From positions 1-64,000 of the forward strand of contig CAYVBJ010000015.1 of assembly GCA_964449075.1 (NCBI GenBank): DNA of 64,000 nucleotides, given 5' to 3'. The first letter of the stretch is position 1; each line of letters opens with the position of its first letter. The position numbers and the translations under genes are program-made. Below the pieces are notes generated by a model, which was given only the letters and a program-made list of their open reading frames with translations, ran no database searches and was not told the DNA's origin. This DNA is from CAYVBJ01 sp964449075. GTDB lineage: Bacteria; Bacteroidota; Rhodothermia; Balneolales; Balneolaceae. Shown piece after piece: positions 1 to 8,846 of the stretch.

Positions 1-12
1 CAATCCAATACA

Positions 13-1248
13 ATGAAAAATTGCAGCAAAATATGCACAGCTGCATTTTTTGTTTTAATATTGTTTATAGGTTGTGAAGACGATACCGGGCAAGTTGGAA
101 CACGTTTTATTGAGGGTGAAGAACGGGTATCAAATAATTCATTTTCGCTCGATAATATTGAAATTGAAAAAGATCCTACCTATTCCGGTAATTTGCGTTC
201 TGTTGCAATTGGCAGATACGATGATCCGCTGTTTGGGACCTTAACAAATATCGGTTATTTCAGACCATCTATAAATCAACAAGCGGTCAGCTCACTCGAT
301 CCTGATACTGATACCATGCGCCTGAGACTTGTTGTTGATGACCAGGAATATGGAGACACTACATCGGTAGCTAATTACTCGATTTATGAGATAGCAGATA
401 TCTGGAGAGGAAATGAAGTTAAATATTCTGATCAGATTAATTTTGACACTTCGCAAAAATTGGGTGAATTTTCAGTAAGTAATGAAGATACAGTTTTCGT
501 TGATCTGGGCTCCGGGTGGACGGCCCGGTATGCTGAATTTCTTAATTCAGATGCCGCAAACAGAGATTCGCTTTACAGAGTAGAATTTCCCGGCCTTGCG
601 ATTGTCCCGGATGATTCTGAAGGTTCCAAAATTATTTTTACAACTGTTTTATCAGATGGTGACAGCAACCAGCCCATTCCACAGAACAGCGGGTTCATAA
701 TTGAAAAACCTGATGAAGAGATTTTTTTCCAGCAGGCACTTGATTGGGCAAGCACTCTTGAAAGAACAGAAGCATCAGGTGTTCAGGAAGACAACATTAT
801 TAAAGTTCATAACACTCTTGAAAATTTCATTTCATTAAACCCGGTATTGACCGAGGAAAATCTTCAAAGCCAAAATCTTTCAAGAGTGGAATTGGTTCTC
901 TTTGAGAACAGAAATCTTCTTGAACAAACGCTTCCTTTCAATCACACACGCCCAAATGTTGAATCTGTGAGAGTTCATATTTTGGACAATGAAATTAATT
1001 TGGCGGAACAAATATTTTCATCAAATCCGGATTTTATAGCTCTTCGGGATTCTGCTGATAATTCGTTCCGATTTAATATCACCAATCTTGCAAATTCTGA
1101 ATTATTTGGAACACCTGTTGAAGGCAGGTTTTACCTGACTATTCAGTTAACCAACGGACAGATTTTTTCAACTGCATTTTATGACATAAATGCGGTTGAA
1201 AATCGCCGGCCAATGATAAATGTTACTGCTGTAAATACGAATAACTAA
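13..1248 (+). CDS. Secreted lipoprotein of unknown function (DUF4270-like)
   Basis: The protein has a 20-residue signal peptide ending in a lipobox (LFIGC, lipidated Cys21), so it should be a membrane-anchored lipoprotein facing the periplasm or cell surface. The mature part is about 390 residues, rich in beta-type sequence and acidic, with no cysteine motif or catalytic signature that I recognise. Its overall style, with repeated short blocks giving residue ranges for strands, resembles the DUF4270 lipoproteins of Bacteroidota, but this is only an impression. It ends six bases before the start of a beta-barrel gene, so the two are probably co-transcribed and may work as a lipoprotein-barrel pair. 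The promoter would lie left of the window. Confidence 0.75.
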   Translation: MKNCSKICTAAFFVLILFIGCEDDTGQVGTRFIEGEERVSNNSFSLDNIEIEKDPTYSGNLRSVAIGRYDDPLFGTLTNIGYFRPSINQQAVSSLDPDTDTMRLRLVVDDQEYGDTTSVANYSIYEIADIWRGNEVKYSDQINFDTSQKLGEFSVSNEDTVFVDLGSGWTARYAEFLNSDAANRDSLYRVEFPGLAIVPDDSEGSKIIFTTVLSDGDSNQPIPQNSGFIIEKPDEEIFFQQALDWASTLERTEASGVQEDNIIKVHNTLENFISLNPVLTEENLQSQNLSRVELVLFENRNLLEQTLPFNHTRPNVESVRVHILDNEINLAEQIFSSNPDFIALRDSADNSFRFNITNLANSELFGTPVEGRFYLTIQLTNGQIFSTAFYDINAVENRRPMINVTAVNTNN

Positions 1249-1254
1249 AAAATA

Positions 1255-2559
1255 ATGATAAGGTCTACAATTTTAGCCATTCTGTTTCTATTACCGGTAA
1301 CAGTTTACTCACAACGCACATCAGACGATGAAGCCATAGGAGGCAGCATATATTCAAAAATTGGGTTTGGATTTCCCACAGATATAACTTCGCCTCATAC
1401 CGACGGTATGGGCATGTCCGGCGTTTCTGTCCTGGATCCGTTTATGGCAAGTATTTCTAATCCGGCGCATTGGGGGAAAAGTAATTTTACTCAAGCCTCC
1501 GTTCTTGTTGGCCTTGAATCATTCTATTCTGAAGATAATATTGACTCGAAACGCACCTTAGCTTTCGATTTTGGTAATTTTCAGTTTGTATTCCCAATTT
1601 TAAAACAGAAACTTGGAGCGTCAATCTCCTTTACACCACTAACCAGGTCAAGATTTAACCTTGAGAGCATATCTGAGTTCGGTTCTGCAACCGGTGATGA
1701 TCAACTTTTTGTGGTTACCAACAACAGGGGCTCTGGTGGCGTAAATAGGGGAGAAATTGGATTGGGATACACATTAAATGACAATATATCGGTAGGATAC
1801 GGTGCATCTGTCTATTTTACCAATATTGAAAATGATATCAATACTATTTTCACCTCTGCTCGTTTCCTGCCTGTGGAATTTACCGAATCCATCAACGGAA
1901 CAGGTTTTGGTAATCGTTTTGGCCTTTTTACCCGTTTTAAGGAATTATTCAGTGGTGACGACTGGATATCCTTCGGAACATCTGTTAATTTACCGGTGTC
2001 TTACACAGCTAACCGTCAGGTTGAATCTTTTAAAGAGATCGATGGCTCTGATACTCTTGTGGATCTTTTAGATGAGGAAGAGAACAGCAGAGATGATGTA
2101 AAATTTCCATTAGAAATTAACGCTGGCCTTACGTATAATTCCAGTTCGCGTTTTAATGTTACAAGTGAGCTGCTTTATCAAAAATGGACGGATGCTGAAT
2201 TTAGCTTCCGCCCTGATGAGGAACAATATTTTGTAGACCGCATTAAATTAGGAGTAGGTGCTCAGTTTCATCCGTACGTATCAAACCAGAGAAGAAATTT
2301 TTTCTCTAACTTTCGATACAGTGCCGGTGTTAATTATGACTCCGGTCATTTAAGAATTGATGAAAATGATATTGATACTATTTCGTTTCATTTGGGACTC
2401 GGAATAATAACACGGAATGATGCATCATCAGTTGATATCAGTTTTCATTACGGTTTACGCGGAACGGAAACAGATAATTTAATACGAGAAAGAATTTGGG
2501 GTATAAAATTATCGCTTAACCTTGCTGAAATAATGTTTTTACAACCGAAATTTCAATAA
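1255..2559 (+). CDS. Outer-membrane beta-barrel protein, unknown role
   Basis: A 434-residue protein with a cleavable signal peptide (residues 1-19, ending VYSQ) followed by many alternating, amphipathic segments with glycine and aromatic residues typical of an outer-membrane barrel. The early region (GMGMSGVSVLDPFMASISNP) resembles the start of FadL/PorV-type proteins, where a helix and a Asn-Pro-Ala motif precede the first strands. It follows the upstream lipoprotein gene with a six-base gap. No substrate can be assigned. Family membership is inferred from composition and the N-terminal motif only. Confidence 0.75.
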   Translation: MIRSTILAILFLLPVTVYSQRTSDDEAIGGSIYSKIGFGFPTDITSPHTDGMGMSGVSVLDPFMASISNPAHWGKSNFTQASVLVGLESFYSEDNIDSKRTLAFDFGNFQFVFPILKQKLGASISFTPLTRSRFNLESISEFGSATGDDQLFVVTNNRGSGGVNRGEIGLGYTLNDNISVGYGASVYFTNIENDINTIFTSARFLPVEFTESINGTGFGNRFGLFTRFKELFSGDDWISFGTSVNLPVSYTANRQVESFKEIDGSDTLVDLLDEEENSRDDVKFPLEINAGLTYNSSSRFNVTSELLYQKWTDAEFSFRPDEEQYFVDRIKLGVGAQFHPYVSNQRRNFFSNFRYSAGVNYDSGHLRIDENDIDTISFHLGLGIITRNDASSVDISFHYGLRGTETDNLIRERIWGIKLSLNLAEIMFLQPKFQ

Positions 2560-2617
2560 TATAATATTTTTGGCTTTTACAAGTTTTTAAATAGCGATTA
2601 AATAAACAAATACAATC

Positions 2618-3934
2618 ATGAAGAAATTAATATTAGCTATTGCTTTGTTGGCAGTTATCTCAACAACTGCCAGAGGACAGTCGGAACCACCTTATGGAAT
2701 GAGCCATCTTCAGGCCTATTCTATATTTTATGAAAATTATCGTTCCGGCAATTATGACATGGCCTTGCAATTCGGGAGATGGATGATGGAAGCCAAACCC
2801 AAAGAATTGAAAGGTATGAACCGTTTTTCGCTCGAAACTCAGTTCGACCGGATGCGAAAAGTATATACTGAAATTGCCAAGCAACAAGAAGATCCCCAGA
2901 TGAAAGCTGCATACCTTGACACAGCTGAAGCTATCTTTGATGAAGTATTCGAAACTTTCAGCGAAGATGAAATTGATTATCTTGAATGGCATCACAAAAA
3001 AGGCACATTCTACCAGGAAAACAGCGAACATATTGAAAACGGCCTGGAAAAAGCATTTGAACAATATGAGAAGGTGTTCGAAATGAACCCTGAGCGCTTT
3101 ACCACGTTAGGTGACGGTTACTATGCACAGATTTTGCTTAGCTATTATGTAAGTAACAACGAAAAACAACAGGCTCTTGAGGCTATAGACGAAATTGAAC
3201 CTCATGCGGACGACAAACTCATGAGCGTCATCAATGACGCAAGAGATGAATTGTTTGATTCACCTGAAGAGAGAATTGATTTTTTGGTTTCTCAGCTTGA
3301 GGAAAATCCTGATAACACAGAGTTGATTAGCGAACTGGCAGATCTTTACGAAAGAGTCGGCAACCGCGAAAAAGCAATCGAGATGGCCGAAAAACTGTAC
3401 AATCTCAACCCCAATTTCGAAAATACCCGTCATCTTGCCGAGATTGCAAAAAATGATGCAAAATATGATCTTGCTCTAAGATATCTGAAAGAGGCTCTTG
3501 ATAAAGCACCTGATAATAACGCCAAAAAAAGAATTGCTCTTGAAATAGCCGAGACATATCAAAATACTGATAACCTTCAAAACGCCAGAAGATTTGCCCG
3601 GCAAGCGAGTCAAATTGACCCAACCTGGGGTGAGCCTTATATGAGAATTGCGTCCATTTATGCAGCTGCCGTTTCAAATTGTACACGAGGCAGAAAAATT
3701 GAACGGGATGACAGGACTGTATACTGGCTTGTACTGGACTACCTGGATAAAGCGCGAAGTGTAGATTCATCTGTGGCTTCCAGGGTTAACCAACAGTATC
3801 AATCATATCAGAATGTGATGCCGCAGGCTGAAGACAAATTTTTTAAAGGATGGGAAACCGGTGATACATTTAAAATAGATGGAAGCGTTGGCGAATGCTA
3901 TAGCTGGATTAATGAAACTACAAGGGTTAGATAA
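2618..3934 (+). CDS. Tetratricopeptide-repeat protein, exported
   Basis: The protein begins with a Sec signal peptide (about 20 residues, ending ARGQ), so it is periplasmic or outer-membrane associated. Residues about 30-350 are helical and carry TPR-like units; a clear one is near residues 250-300 (ERVGNREKAIEMAEKLYNLNP) followed by another with ALRYLKEALDKAPDN. TPR arrays are protein-protein docking surfaces. The C-terminal ~90 residues are not obviously TPR and contain two cysteines (CTRGRK and GECYSW) that could form a disulfide. The gene stands 58 bases after the barrel gene on the same strand. The specific partner is unknown. Confidence 0.8.
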   Translation: MKKLILAIALLAVISTTARGQSEPPYGMSHLQAYSIFYENYRSGNYDMALQFGRWMMEAKPKELKGMNRFSLETQFDRMRKVYTEIAKQQEDPQMKAAYLDTAEAIFDEVFETFSEDEIDYLEWHHKKGTFYQENSEHIENGLEKAFEQYEKVFEMNPERFTTLGDGYYAQILLSYYVSNNEKQQALEAIDEIEPHADDKLMSVINDARDELFDSPEERIDFLVSQLEENPDNTELISELADLYERVGNREKAIEMAEKLYNLNPNFENTRHLAEIAKNDAKYDLALRYLKEALDKAPDNNAKKRIALEIAETYQNTDNLQNARRFARQASQIDPTWGEPYMRIASIYAAAVSNCTRGRKIERDDRTVYWLVLDYLDKARSVDSSVASRVNQQYQSYQNVMPQAEDKFFKGWETGDTFKIDGSVGECYSWINETTRVR

Positions 3935-3977
3935 TTTCCGATATAGCTATTCCTTTCTTATCTTATTTATATTATTT

Positions 3978-4007
3978 GATGTGGTTTATGATAAAATAAA
4001 CCACATC
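3978..4007 (+). terminator. Hairpin after the TPR gene
   Basis: A perfect 12-bp inverted repeat (GATGTGGTTTAT and ATAAACCACATC) with a six-base loop lies 44 bases after the TPR stop codon. The downstream stretch is only T-rich (TTCTTATCTTTT), not a clean T-tract, so this is a probable but imperfect intrinsic terminator separating the TPR gene from rho. Confidence 0.5.
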
Positions 4008-4116
4008 TTCTTATCTTTTGACTTCCCGTTCTCTTGTAAAAAATTCATGGTTTTCCCAATTACCGGGTAAAAATCAAATCAAAAAAAATGAAATTAATTA
4101 ATCAAACTATTGCTTG

Positions 4117-5346
4117 ATGGCACAATCGCGCAAAAATAAAGGCCGCAAAGGTGGTAAAAGAAAAAAAAGTTCCAAGGGGCAACAGAAGGGAGACAATGTA
4201 TTTACTCCCCAGTTTCATAAAAACCAAAATATTCGTGTAGCCGGCCGCTATAACGGTTTGCTGGAAATCAACCGTAAAGGATACGGTTTCATCAGGAAAC
4301 TGGATTTTGAATTCAGCTATGACAAAAATGATCCTTTTCTGTTTCCGGATGAGGTAAAGCATCATGATCTGAGATCAGGTTTGATACTTGAAGGAGAGTT
4401 CGAGGAGGATCAAAAAGGAAACAGGCATGTTCACTCAATTGAGTTCATAAATGGCCTGTCAGCAACAGACTGGCAAAAAATTAACAGGTTTGAACTCCAA
4501 ACCCCAATTATGCCGAACGAATTTATTAAACTCGGGAATAATGCGGAAGATGTTGAACTCCGGGTTATCGATCTTATTGCACCAATTGGACGCGGACAGA
4601 GGGCTCTCATCGTTTCTCCTCCCCGCACCGGCAAAACTGTACTTCTCAAAAAGATTGCCCAGAGTTTAACCGAAAATTACCCGGATATTCATACAGGCAT
4701 CCTGCTTGTTGATGAGAGGCCCGAGGAAGTTACAGACTTTTTAAGAACTACAAACGCAGAGGTTTTTGCATCATCTAACGACAAACCAACCGAAAGTCAT
4801 GTTCGAATATCTGAACTTGCTCTCGGCTACGTTAAGCGAAAAGCGGAATGCGGACAAGATGCCGTATTGCTCATTGATTCGCTCACAAGGCTTGGAAGGG
4901 CTTATAATGCAGCTCAGTCGGGCAGCGGTCGCACACTGTCAGGAGGTCTCGATATACGGGCACTGGAAATACCTAAAAAGATTTTTGGGTCTGCCAGGAA
5001 AATTGAAAATGGAGGGTCTCTCACAATTATTTCAACTTGCCTTATCGAAACAAATTCCAGGATGGATGATTTGATATTCGAAGAGTTTAAGGGAACCGGT
5101 AATATGGAGCTGGTTTTAGACAGAGAGTTAGCTAATGACAGAATTTTTCCGGCTATCAATATATCGGCTTCCGGAACACGGAATGATGACAAATTTATCT
5201 CCGAATCCCTTGATGAAAGAAATATGGTGCGTCGCTTTTTGCTGAAAAAACCACCTAAAGAATCTATGCAGATGCTGGTAAAAGTAATTAAACAAACAGA
5301 CAGCAACGAGGAGCTGTTTGCTCAGATAGCTGCAACCACTGCATAG
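4117..5346 (+). CDS. rho: Transcription termination factor Rho
   Basis: Rho is the hexameric RNA-dependent ATPase that ends transcription at unstructured C-rich sites. The protein shows an S1/cold-shock-like RNA-binding domain (residues about 45-115), then the RecA-type motor: Walker A (PPRTGKT), a Walker B near LLIDSLTR, and the Q- and R-loop region (GGLDIRALEIPKKIFGSARK). I place the start at the ATG at 4117; an in-frame TTG three bases earlier is the only extension and looks worse. At 409 residues it is a short Rho: the usual N-terminal helix bundle is replaced by a ~30-residue, lysine- and arginine-rich tail. The 180-base leader contains no gene. Confidence 0.97.
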   Translation: MAQSRKNKGRKGGKRKKSSKGQQKGDNVFTPQFHKNQNIRVAGRYNGLLEINRKGYGFIRKLDFEFSYDKNDPFLFPDEVKHHDLRSGLILEGEFEEDQKGNRHVHSIEFINGLSATDWQKINRFELQTPIMPNEFIKLGNNAEDVELRVIDLIAPIGRGQRALIVSPPRTGKTVLLKKIAQSLTENYPDIHTGILLVDERPEEVTDFLRTTNAEVFASSNDKPTESHVRISELALGYVKRKAECGQDAVLLIDSLTRLGRAYNAAQSGSGRTLSGGLDIRALEIPKKIFGSARKIENGGSLTIISTCLIETNSRMDDLIFEEFKGTGNMELVLDRELANDRIFPAINISASGTRNDDKFISESLDERNMVRRFLLKKPPKESMQMLVKVIKQTDSNEELFAQIAATTA

Positions 5347-5389
5347 GAAGAGGACCTATTCAAAAGGAAAAGAAACTTGTAAGAATTAT

Positions 5390-5710
5390 CTAGTAAACGG
5401 GCAGAGATGAATCAATTTCACGGGCCCAGGCATTAATGCCGCCTTTCAGGTTTTTCACATCTGAAAACCCGTGTTTACTCAAAAGTTTACATGCTTTGGC
5501 ACTTCTTCCGCCGCTGCGGCACATTACAATTACTTCTTTATCTTTTTTATCTTCAAATTCGTCTATTTTTTCCGGCAGCAGGTCCAGCGGTACAAGCGTA
5601 CCATCAATATTCGATATTTGATACTCGAACTGCTCTCTGACATCGAGCAGGAAGAACGACTCATCCCGGTCAAATTTCTTCTTTAATTCCTGAACGGTTA
5701 TCTCTTTCAT
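5390..5710 (-). CDS. Single-domain rhodanese-like protein
   Basis: A 106-residue rhodanese domain. Family members move sulfur via a persulfide on a loop cysteine; here Cys64 sits in the loop CRSGGRS, the classic active-site form. The GGINAW motif near the C-terminus is also typical. There is no signal peptide, so it is cytoplasmic. It lies five bases after lptB on the same strand and is probably the last gene of that operon. The actual sulfur acceptor is unknown. Confidence 0.93.
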   Translation of the reverse strand: MKEITVQELKKKFDRDESFFLLDVREQFEYQISNIDGTLVPLDLLPEKIDEFEDKKDKEVIVMCRSGGRSAKACKLLSKHGFSDVKNLKGGINAWAREIDSSLPVY

Positions 5711-5715
5711 AAACT

Positions 5716-6480
5716 TTATTCCTGTTGATATCTGTCTAATTTAAATTGTTTTCCAAGATACAATTTTTTTGCTTCTTCATCTTCTGCCAGCACTTCTGCA
5801 GTACCTTCTTTTAAAATTTTCCCATCAAACATCAGGTAGGCTCTATCTGTTATTGCCAGCGTTTCATGCACATTGTGATCAGTGATAAAAATACCAATAT
5901 TACGAAACTTTAGCTGTGCAACAATTTCCTGAATATCTTCCACAGCAATCGGATCAACACCAGCAAACGGTTCATCAAGCAAAATAAACTTAGGGTCGGT
6001 GACAAGGGCTCTTGCAATTTCTGTCCGCCGCCGCTCACCACCCGATAAGCTGTAGCCTTTATTCTTTTCACATTTTTCCAGGCCAAACTCTTCTATGAGG
6101 CTGTCGACCCTCTCCTTTCTCTCTTTTTTGGAAAAGGGGAAAAACTCCAGCACGGTTTCAAGATTCTCCCTGACAGTCAGATTTCTGAAAACACTGGCTT
6201 CCTGGGATAAGTAACCGATCCCCATTCGTGCTCGCTGATACATAGGCTTTCCGGTAATATTTTTCCCATTTAAATAGATCTTTCCGGAATTGGGACGAAT
6301 GATTCCCACAAACATATAAAAAGTTGTTGTTTTACCGGCTCCATTCGGTCCAAGTAATCCAACGATCTCACCCTGCTCAACATTGATCGAAACTTCATTC
6401 ACGACCGTCCGTTTTCTGTATTTCTTTACAAGTTTATCACTATAAAGAGATATTTTTTTTGAATTCTCAATTTCATTCAT
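5716..6480 (-). CDS. lptB: Lipopolysaccharide export ABC transporter ATPase
   Basis: LptB is the cytoplasmic ATPase that powers LptFG-driven extraction of lipopolysaccharide from the inner membrane. The sequence has Walker A (GPNGAGKTT), the Q-loop (YLSQEASVFRNLTVREN), the ABC signature (LSGGERRR) and Walker B (FILLDEPFAGVDP); the LptB-typical FAGVDP is intact. I start at the ATG at 6480, since the longer frame would begin with TTG; this start overlaps the upstream M42 peptidase stop by eight bases, suggesting translational coupling. LptF, LptG and LptC are not in the window, as is common. Confidence 0.95.
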   Translation of the reverse strand: MNEIENSKKISLYSDKLVKKYRKRTVVNEVSINVEQGEIVGLLGPNGAGKTTTFYMFVGIIRPNSGKIYLNGKNITGKPMYQRARMGIGYLSQEASVFRNLTVRENLETVLEFFPFSKKERKERVDSLIEEFGLEKCEKNKGYSLSGGERRRTEIARALVTDPKFILLDEPFAGVDPIAVEDIQEIVAQLKFRNIGIFITDHNVHETLAITDRAYLMFDGKILKEGTAEVLAEDEEAKKLYLGKQFKLDRYQQE

Positions 6481-7498
6481 ACTTATGGGCGGTCTCAATA
6501 AATAACTTTAGCAAGTTTATTCCATTATCGATATCATTTATTGCACACATTTCCACTGTGCTGTGAACATATCGTGTTGGACAGGACAGACAGCCGACAT
6601 GGCTGCCGATACCCATTAAATACTGCATCGCGGATGTATCTGTTCCTCCTGCTGTTAAAACTTCTCTTTGATAGGGTATATTATATTCTTTTGCTGTTTT
6701 TTCAATAAAAGATACAAGAGAAGGCGTGCAGAGTATGCTCTTGTCCATAATTTTAATCCCAATACCATTGCCGAGCTTTGTGCATTGATCTTGTTCTTCA
6801 ACACCGGGCAAATCATTGGCCAGAGTGATGTCAAGCGCCAGACCAATGTCGGGCTGGATGCTGTTTGCCGCTACCCTTGCTCCACGAACACCAACCTCTT
6901 CTTGTGTCGTAAAAACAGCATATAGATCAATGTCACACTTCCCGGCCTGGTTTAAAGCCTCAGTAAGCATATATACGGAAATACGGTTATCAAGAGATTT
7001 TCCCGAAATACAATCGCCTATTTGAGTGAGATCACCTTTTCTGGTTACCGGTGATCCGTCTGGTACCAGGGATTTAACCTGTTCAGCCTGCAGACCAACA
7101 TCGATAAACAGGTTTTTCAGCTTCGATTTTGCTTTCTTCTCTTCATCACTCTGAATATGTATGGGCTTGCTGCCTATGACACCGGATAGATTATTCTTAC
7201 CATGAACAATCACCCTCTGAGTAATCAGTGTCTCGGGGTCAAACCCGCCCAGTGTAGAAAATCTTATAAATCCGTTTCCGTCAACTTTTGTTGTAATCAG
7301 TGAAATCTCATCCAGATGTGCTGCGATCATCAGTTTTTTTCCGGATCCTTTTCTTCTGACAATCAGGTTTCCAATGCCATCAGTGTAGTATTCGTCAGCA
7401 ATATTCTGAATTTTGCTTTCGATTAAAGAGCGGATGCCACCTTCGTGCGAGGGTGCGCCGGGTGTTTCAACAATTGTTTTGAGAAGATCGAAGTTCAT
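6473..7498 (-). CDS. M42-family metallo-aminopeptidase
   Basis: The M42 family comprises dinuclear-metal aminopeptidases of large tetrahedral complexes (glutamyl/deblocking aminopeptidase type). Recognisable metal- and catalytic-site motifs are AAHLDEI, LDNR, TTQEEVGVRGA and ALDIT, and CPTRYVHSTVEM near the C-terminus, so both metal ligands and the general base region are present. Length (341) is normal for the family. It is cytoplasmic. It overlaps lptB by eight bases and lies 19 bases downstream of purQ. Substrate specificity cannot be read from the sequence. Confidence 0.93.
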   Translation of the reverse strand: MNFDLLKTIVETPGAPSHEGGIRSLIESKIQNIADEYYTDGIGNLIVRRKGSGKKLMIAAHLDEISLITTKVDGNGFIRFSTLGGFDPETLITQRVIVHGKNNLSGVIGSKPIHIQSDEEKKAKSKLKNLFIDVGLQAEQVKSLVPDGSPVTRKGDLTQIGDCISGKSLDNRISVYMLTEALNQAGKCDIDLYAVFTTQEEVGVRGARVAANSIQPDIGLALDITLANDLPGVEEQDQCTKLGNGIGIKIMDKSILCTPSLVSFIEKTAKEYNIPYQREVLTAGGTDTSAMQYLMGIGSHVGCLSCPTRYVHSTVEMCAINDIDNGINLLKLFIETAHKYE

Positions 7499-7517
7499 AT
7501 TTTTATCCGGGTCTGAT

Positions 7518-8219
7518 TCAGGCTATCTGGAGTGAGTTAAACATAGAACTGAAAAATTTAACACCATCTTTTTTACCGAGTATCTCCTCCATGGCTCTCT
7601 CAGGGTGTGGCATCATGCCAAGAATGTTGCTCCCGCTATTAACAATCCCGGCAATTGCATCAACGGATCCGTTTATGTTCGACTCTTCGGTGATTTCACC
7701 CTCATTATTACAGTAACGAAAAATTATACGGTTGTTATCCTGAAGTTCCTTCAAGCCGTCATCACTGATAAAATAGTTTCCTTCGCCGTGGGATACCGGA
7801 AAGGTCAGAACATCGCCTTTGTTTAATCCCTTTGTAAATAGTGTGGAGTTATTTTCAGTTCTCACATGGACATCTTTACAGATAAACCGCAGATTCTCAT
7901 TATGCCTCATGGCTCCGGGTAACAGATTGCTTTCCAGAAGAATCTGAAATCCATTACAAATTCCAAGCAACGGACGTCCCTCTCCGGCATATTGTACAAC
8001 TTCCTGCATAATAGGTGAAAATCGTGCAATGGCTCCTGAACGAAGGTAGTCGCCATATGAAAATCCCCCGGGGATGATCAGAAAATCTATTCCTGACAAG
8101 TCTCTGTCTTTATGCCATAAAAATTTAGTTTCCATTCCCAGTACATGCTTCATTGCATGATAGGCATCGTGATCACAATTCGACCCCGGAAATACGATAA
8201 CTCCTATTGTTCCAGACAC
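7518..8219 (-). CDS. purQ: Phosphoribosylformylglycinamidine synthase, glutaminase subunit
   Basis: PurQ releases ammonia from glutamine for PurL in step four of purine synthesis. It is a class I glutamine amidotransferase with nucleophile Cys88 in LLGICNGFQ and the His/Glu pair in MPHPERAMEE. Start is GTG at 8219 with an AGGA-type ribosome site upstream; the leading FPGSNCDHD motif is typical of the PurQ N-terminus. Only four bases separate it from clpS, and purS is just beyond, so purS-clpS-purQ is one operon. PurL itself is not in this window. Confidence 0.97.
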   Translation of the reverse strand: MSGTIGVIVFPGSNCDHDAYHAMKHVLGMETKFLWHKDRDLSGIDFLIIPGGFSYGDYLRSGAIARFSPIMQEVVQYAGEGRPLLGICNGFQILLESNLLPGAMRHNENLRFICKDVHVRTENNSTLFTKGLNKGDVLTFPVSHGEGNYFISDDGLKELQDNNRIIFRYCNNEGEITEESNINGSVDAIAGIVNSGSNILGMMPHPERAMEEILGKKDGVKFFSSMFNSLQIA

Positions 8220-8223
8220 TTTT

Positions 8224-8541
8224 CTATCCTTTTATTTCTGTAATTAATTGAATTTCCTGTAAAACAGTATTGATTTTTAAGCACTCTTCAAAACTGCCTT
8301 CATGCACAGTGGCCTTTCCTTCGTTATGGACTTTCAGCGTAAGTTCCTCAGCCCTGGAAACAGAACAACCCAATGCTTTAATAAGCTGATTACTAACCTC
8401 GTCAAACGTATGTATATCATCATCATATAAAATCAGCCGCCAGGGAGTATCCTCCTTTTCTTGCTCTTTTTCCATCTCGAGTACTTCAACAGAAGGGGCT
8501 TGCTTTTTTTTCTCAGAACATACGATTTGCCGCGTGTTCAT
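8224..8541 (-). CDS. clpS: ATP-dependent Clp protease adaptor ClpS
   Basis: ClpS hands proteins with N-degron residues to the ClpAP/ClpCP protease. The core (residues about 32-105) carries a YDDD box (family: NDD) and the histidine of VHNEGKA, matching the N-degron-pocket region, and a hydrophobic surface typical of the fold. The first ~30 residues are a charged, probably flexible tail, which in ClpS contacts the unfoldase. The start overlaps the purS stop by one base and its stop is four bases before purQ, so it is embedded in a purine operon; that placement is unusual. Confidence 0.87.
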   Translation of the reverse strand: MNTRQIVCSEKKKQAPSVEVLEMEKEQEKEDTPWRLILYDDDIHTFDEVSNQLIKALGCSVSRAEELTLKVHNEGKATVHEGSFEECLKINTVLQEIQLITEIKG

Positions 8542-8795
8542 TACTTATCTGTTTTTAAAATTTCTATCTCATAATCTTCCATAACCTCATTCGCCAAAAG
8601 CTGCTTGCAGGCATTATCAGTAATTTTCTTTGCCTCGTTTTCATCCCGGGCATTGATGCTGAGTTCAATCAGTTTTCCAATGCGAACATTTTCGATTTCG
8701 TGCATGCCAAGATTTTGAAGAGCATGGTGAGCTGCCTTTCCCTTCGGGTCCAAAATTGATTTTCGCAGTGTAATACTAACCTTTGCTTTATACAT
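8541..8795 (-). CDS. purS: Phosphoribosylformylglycinamidine synthase, PurS subunit
   Basis: PurS is the small bridging subunit that joins PurQ and the short-form PurL. This 84-residue protein shows the PurS pattern: a first strand (VSITLRKSILDPKGKA), the VRIGKLIEL central strand and a C-terminal YEIEIL. Its presence implies that PurL in this organism is the small type. It is the first gene of purS-clpS-purQ, with its stop overlapping the clpS start by one base. Confidence 0.93.
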   Translation of the reverse strand: MYKAKVSITLRKSILDPKGKAAHHALQNLGMHEIENVRIGKLIELSINARDENEAKKITDNACKQLLANEVMEDYEIEILKTDK

Positions 8796-8846
8796 ATTTT
8801 ATGATAATGATCCTGTTTTCTGATATGCCAAAAGTTAACCTTTCTG

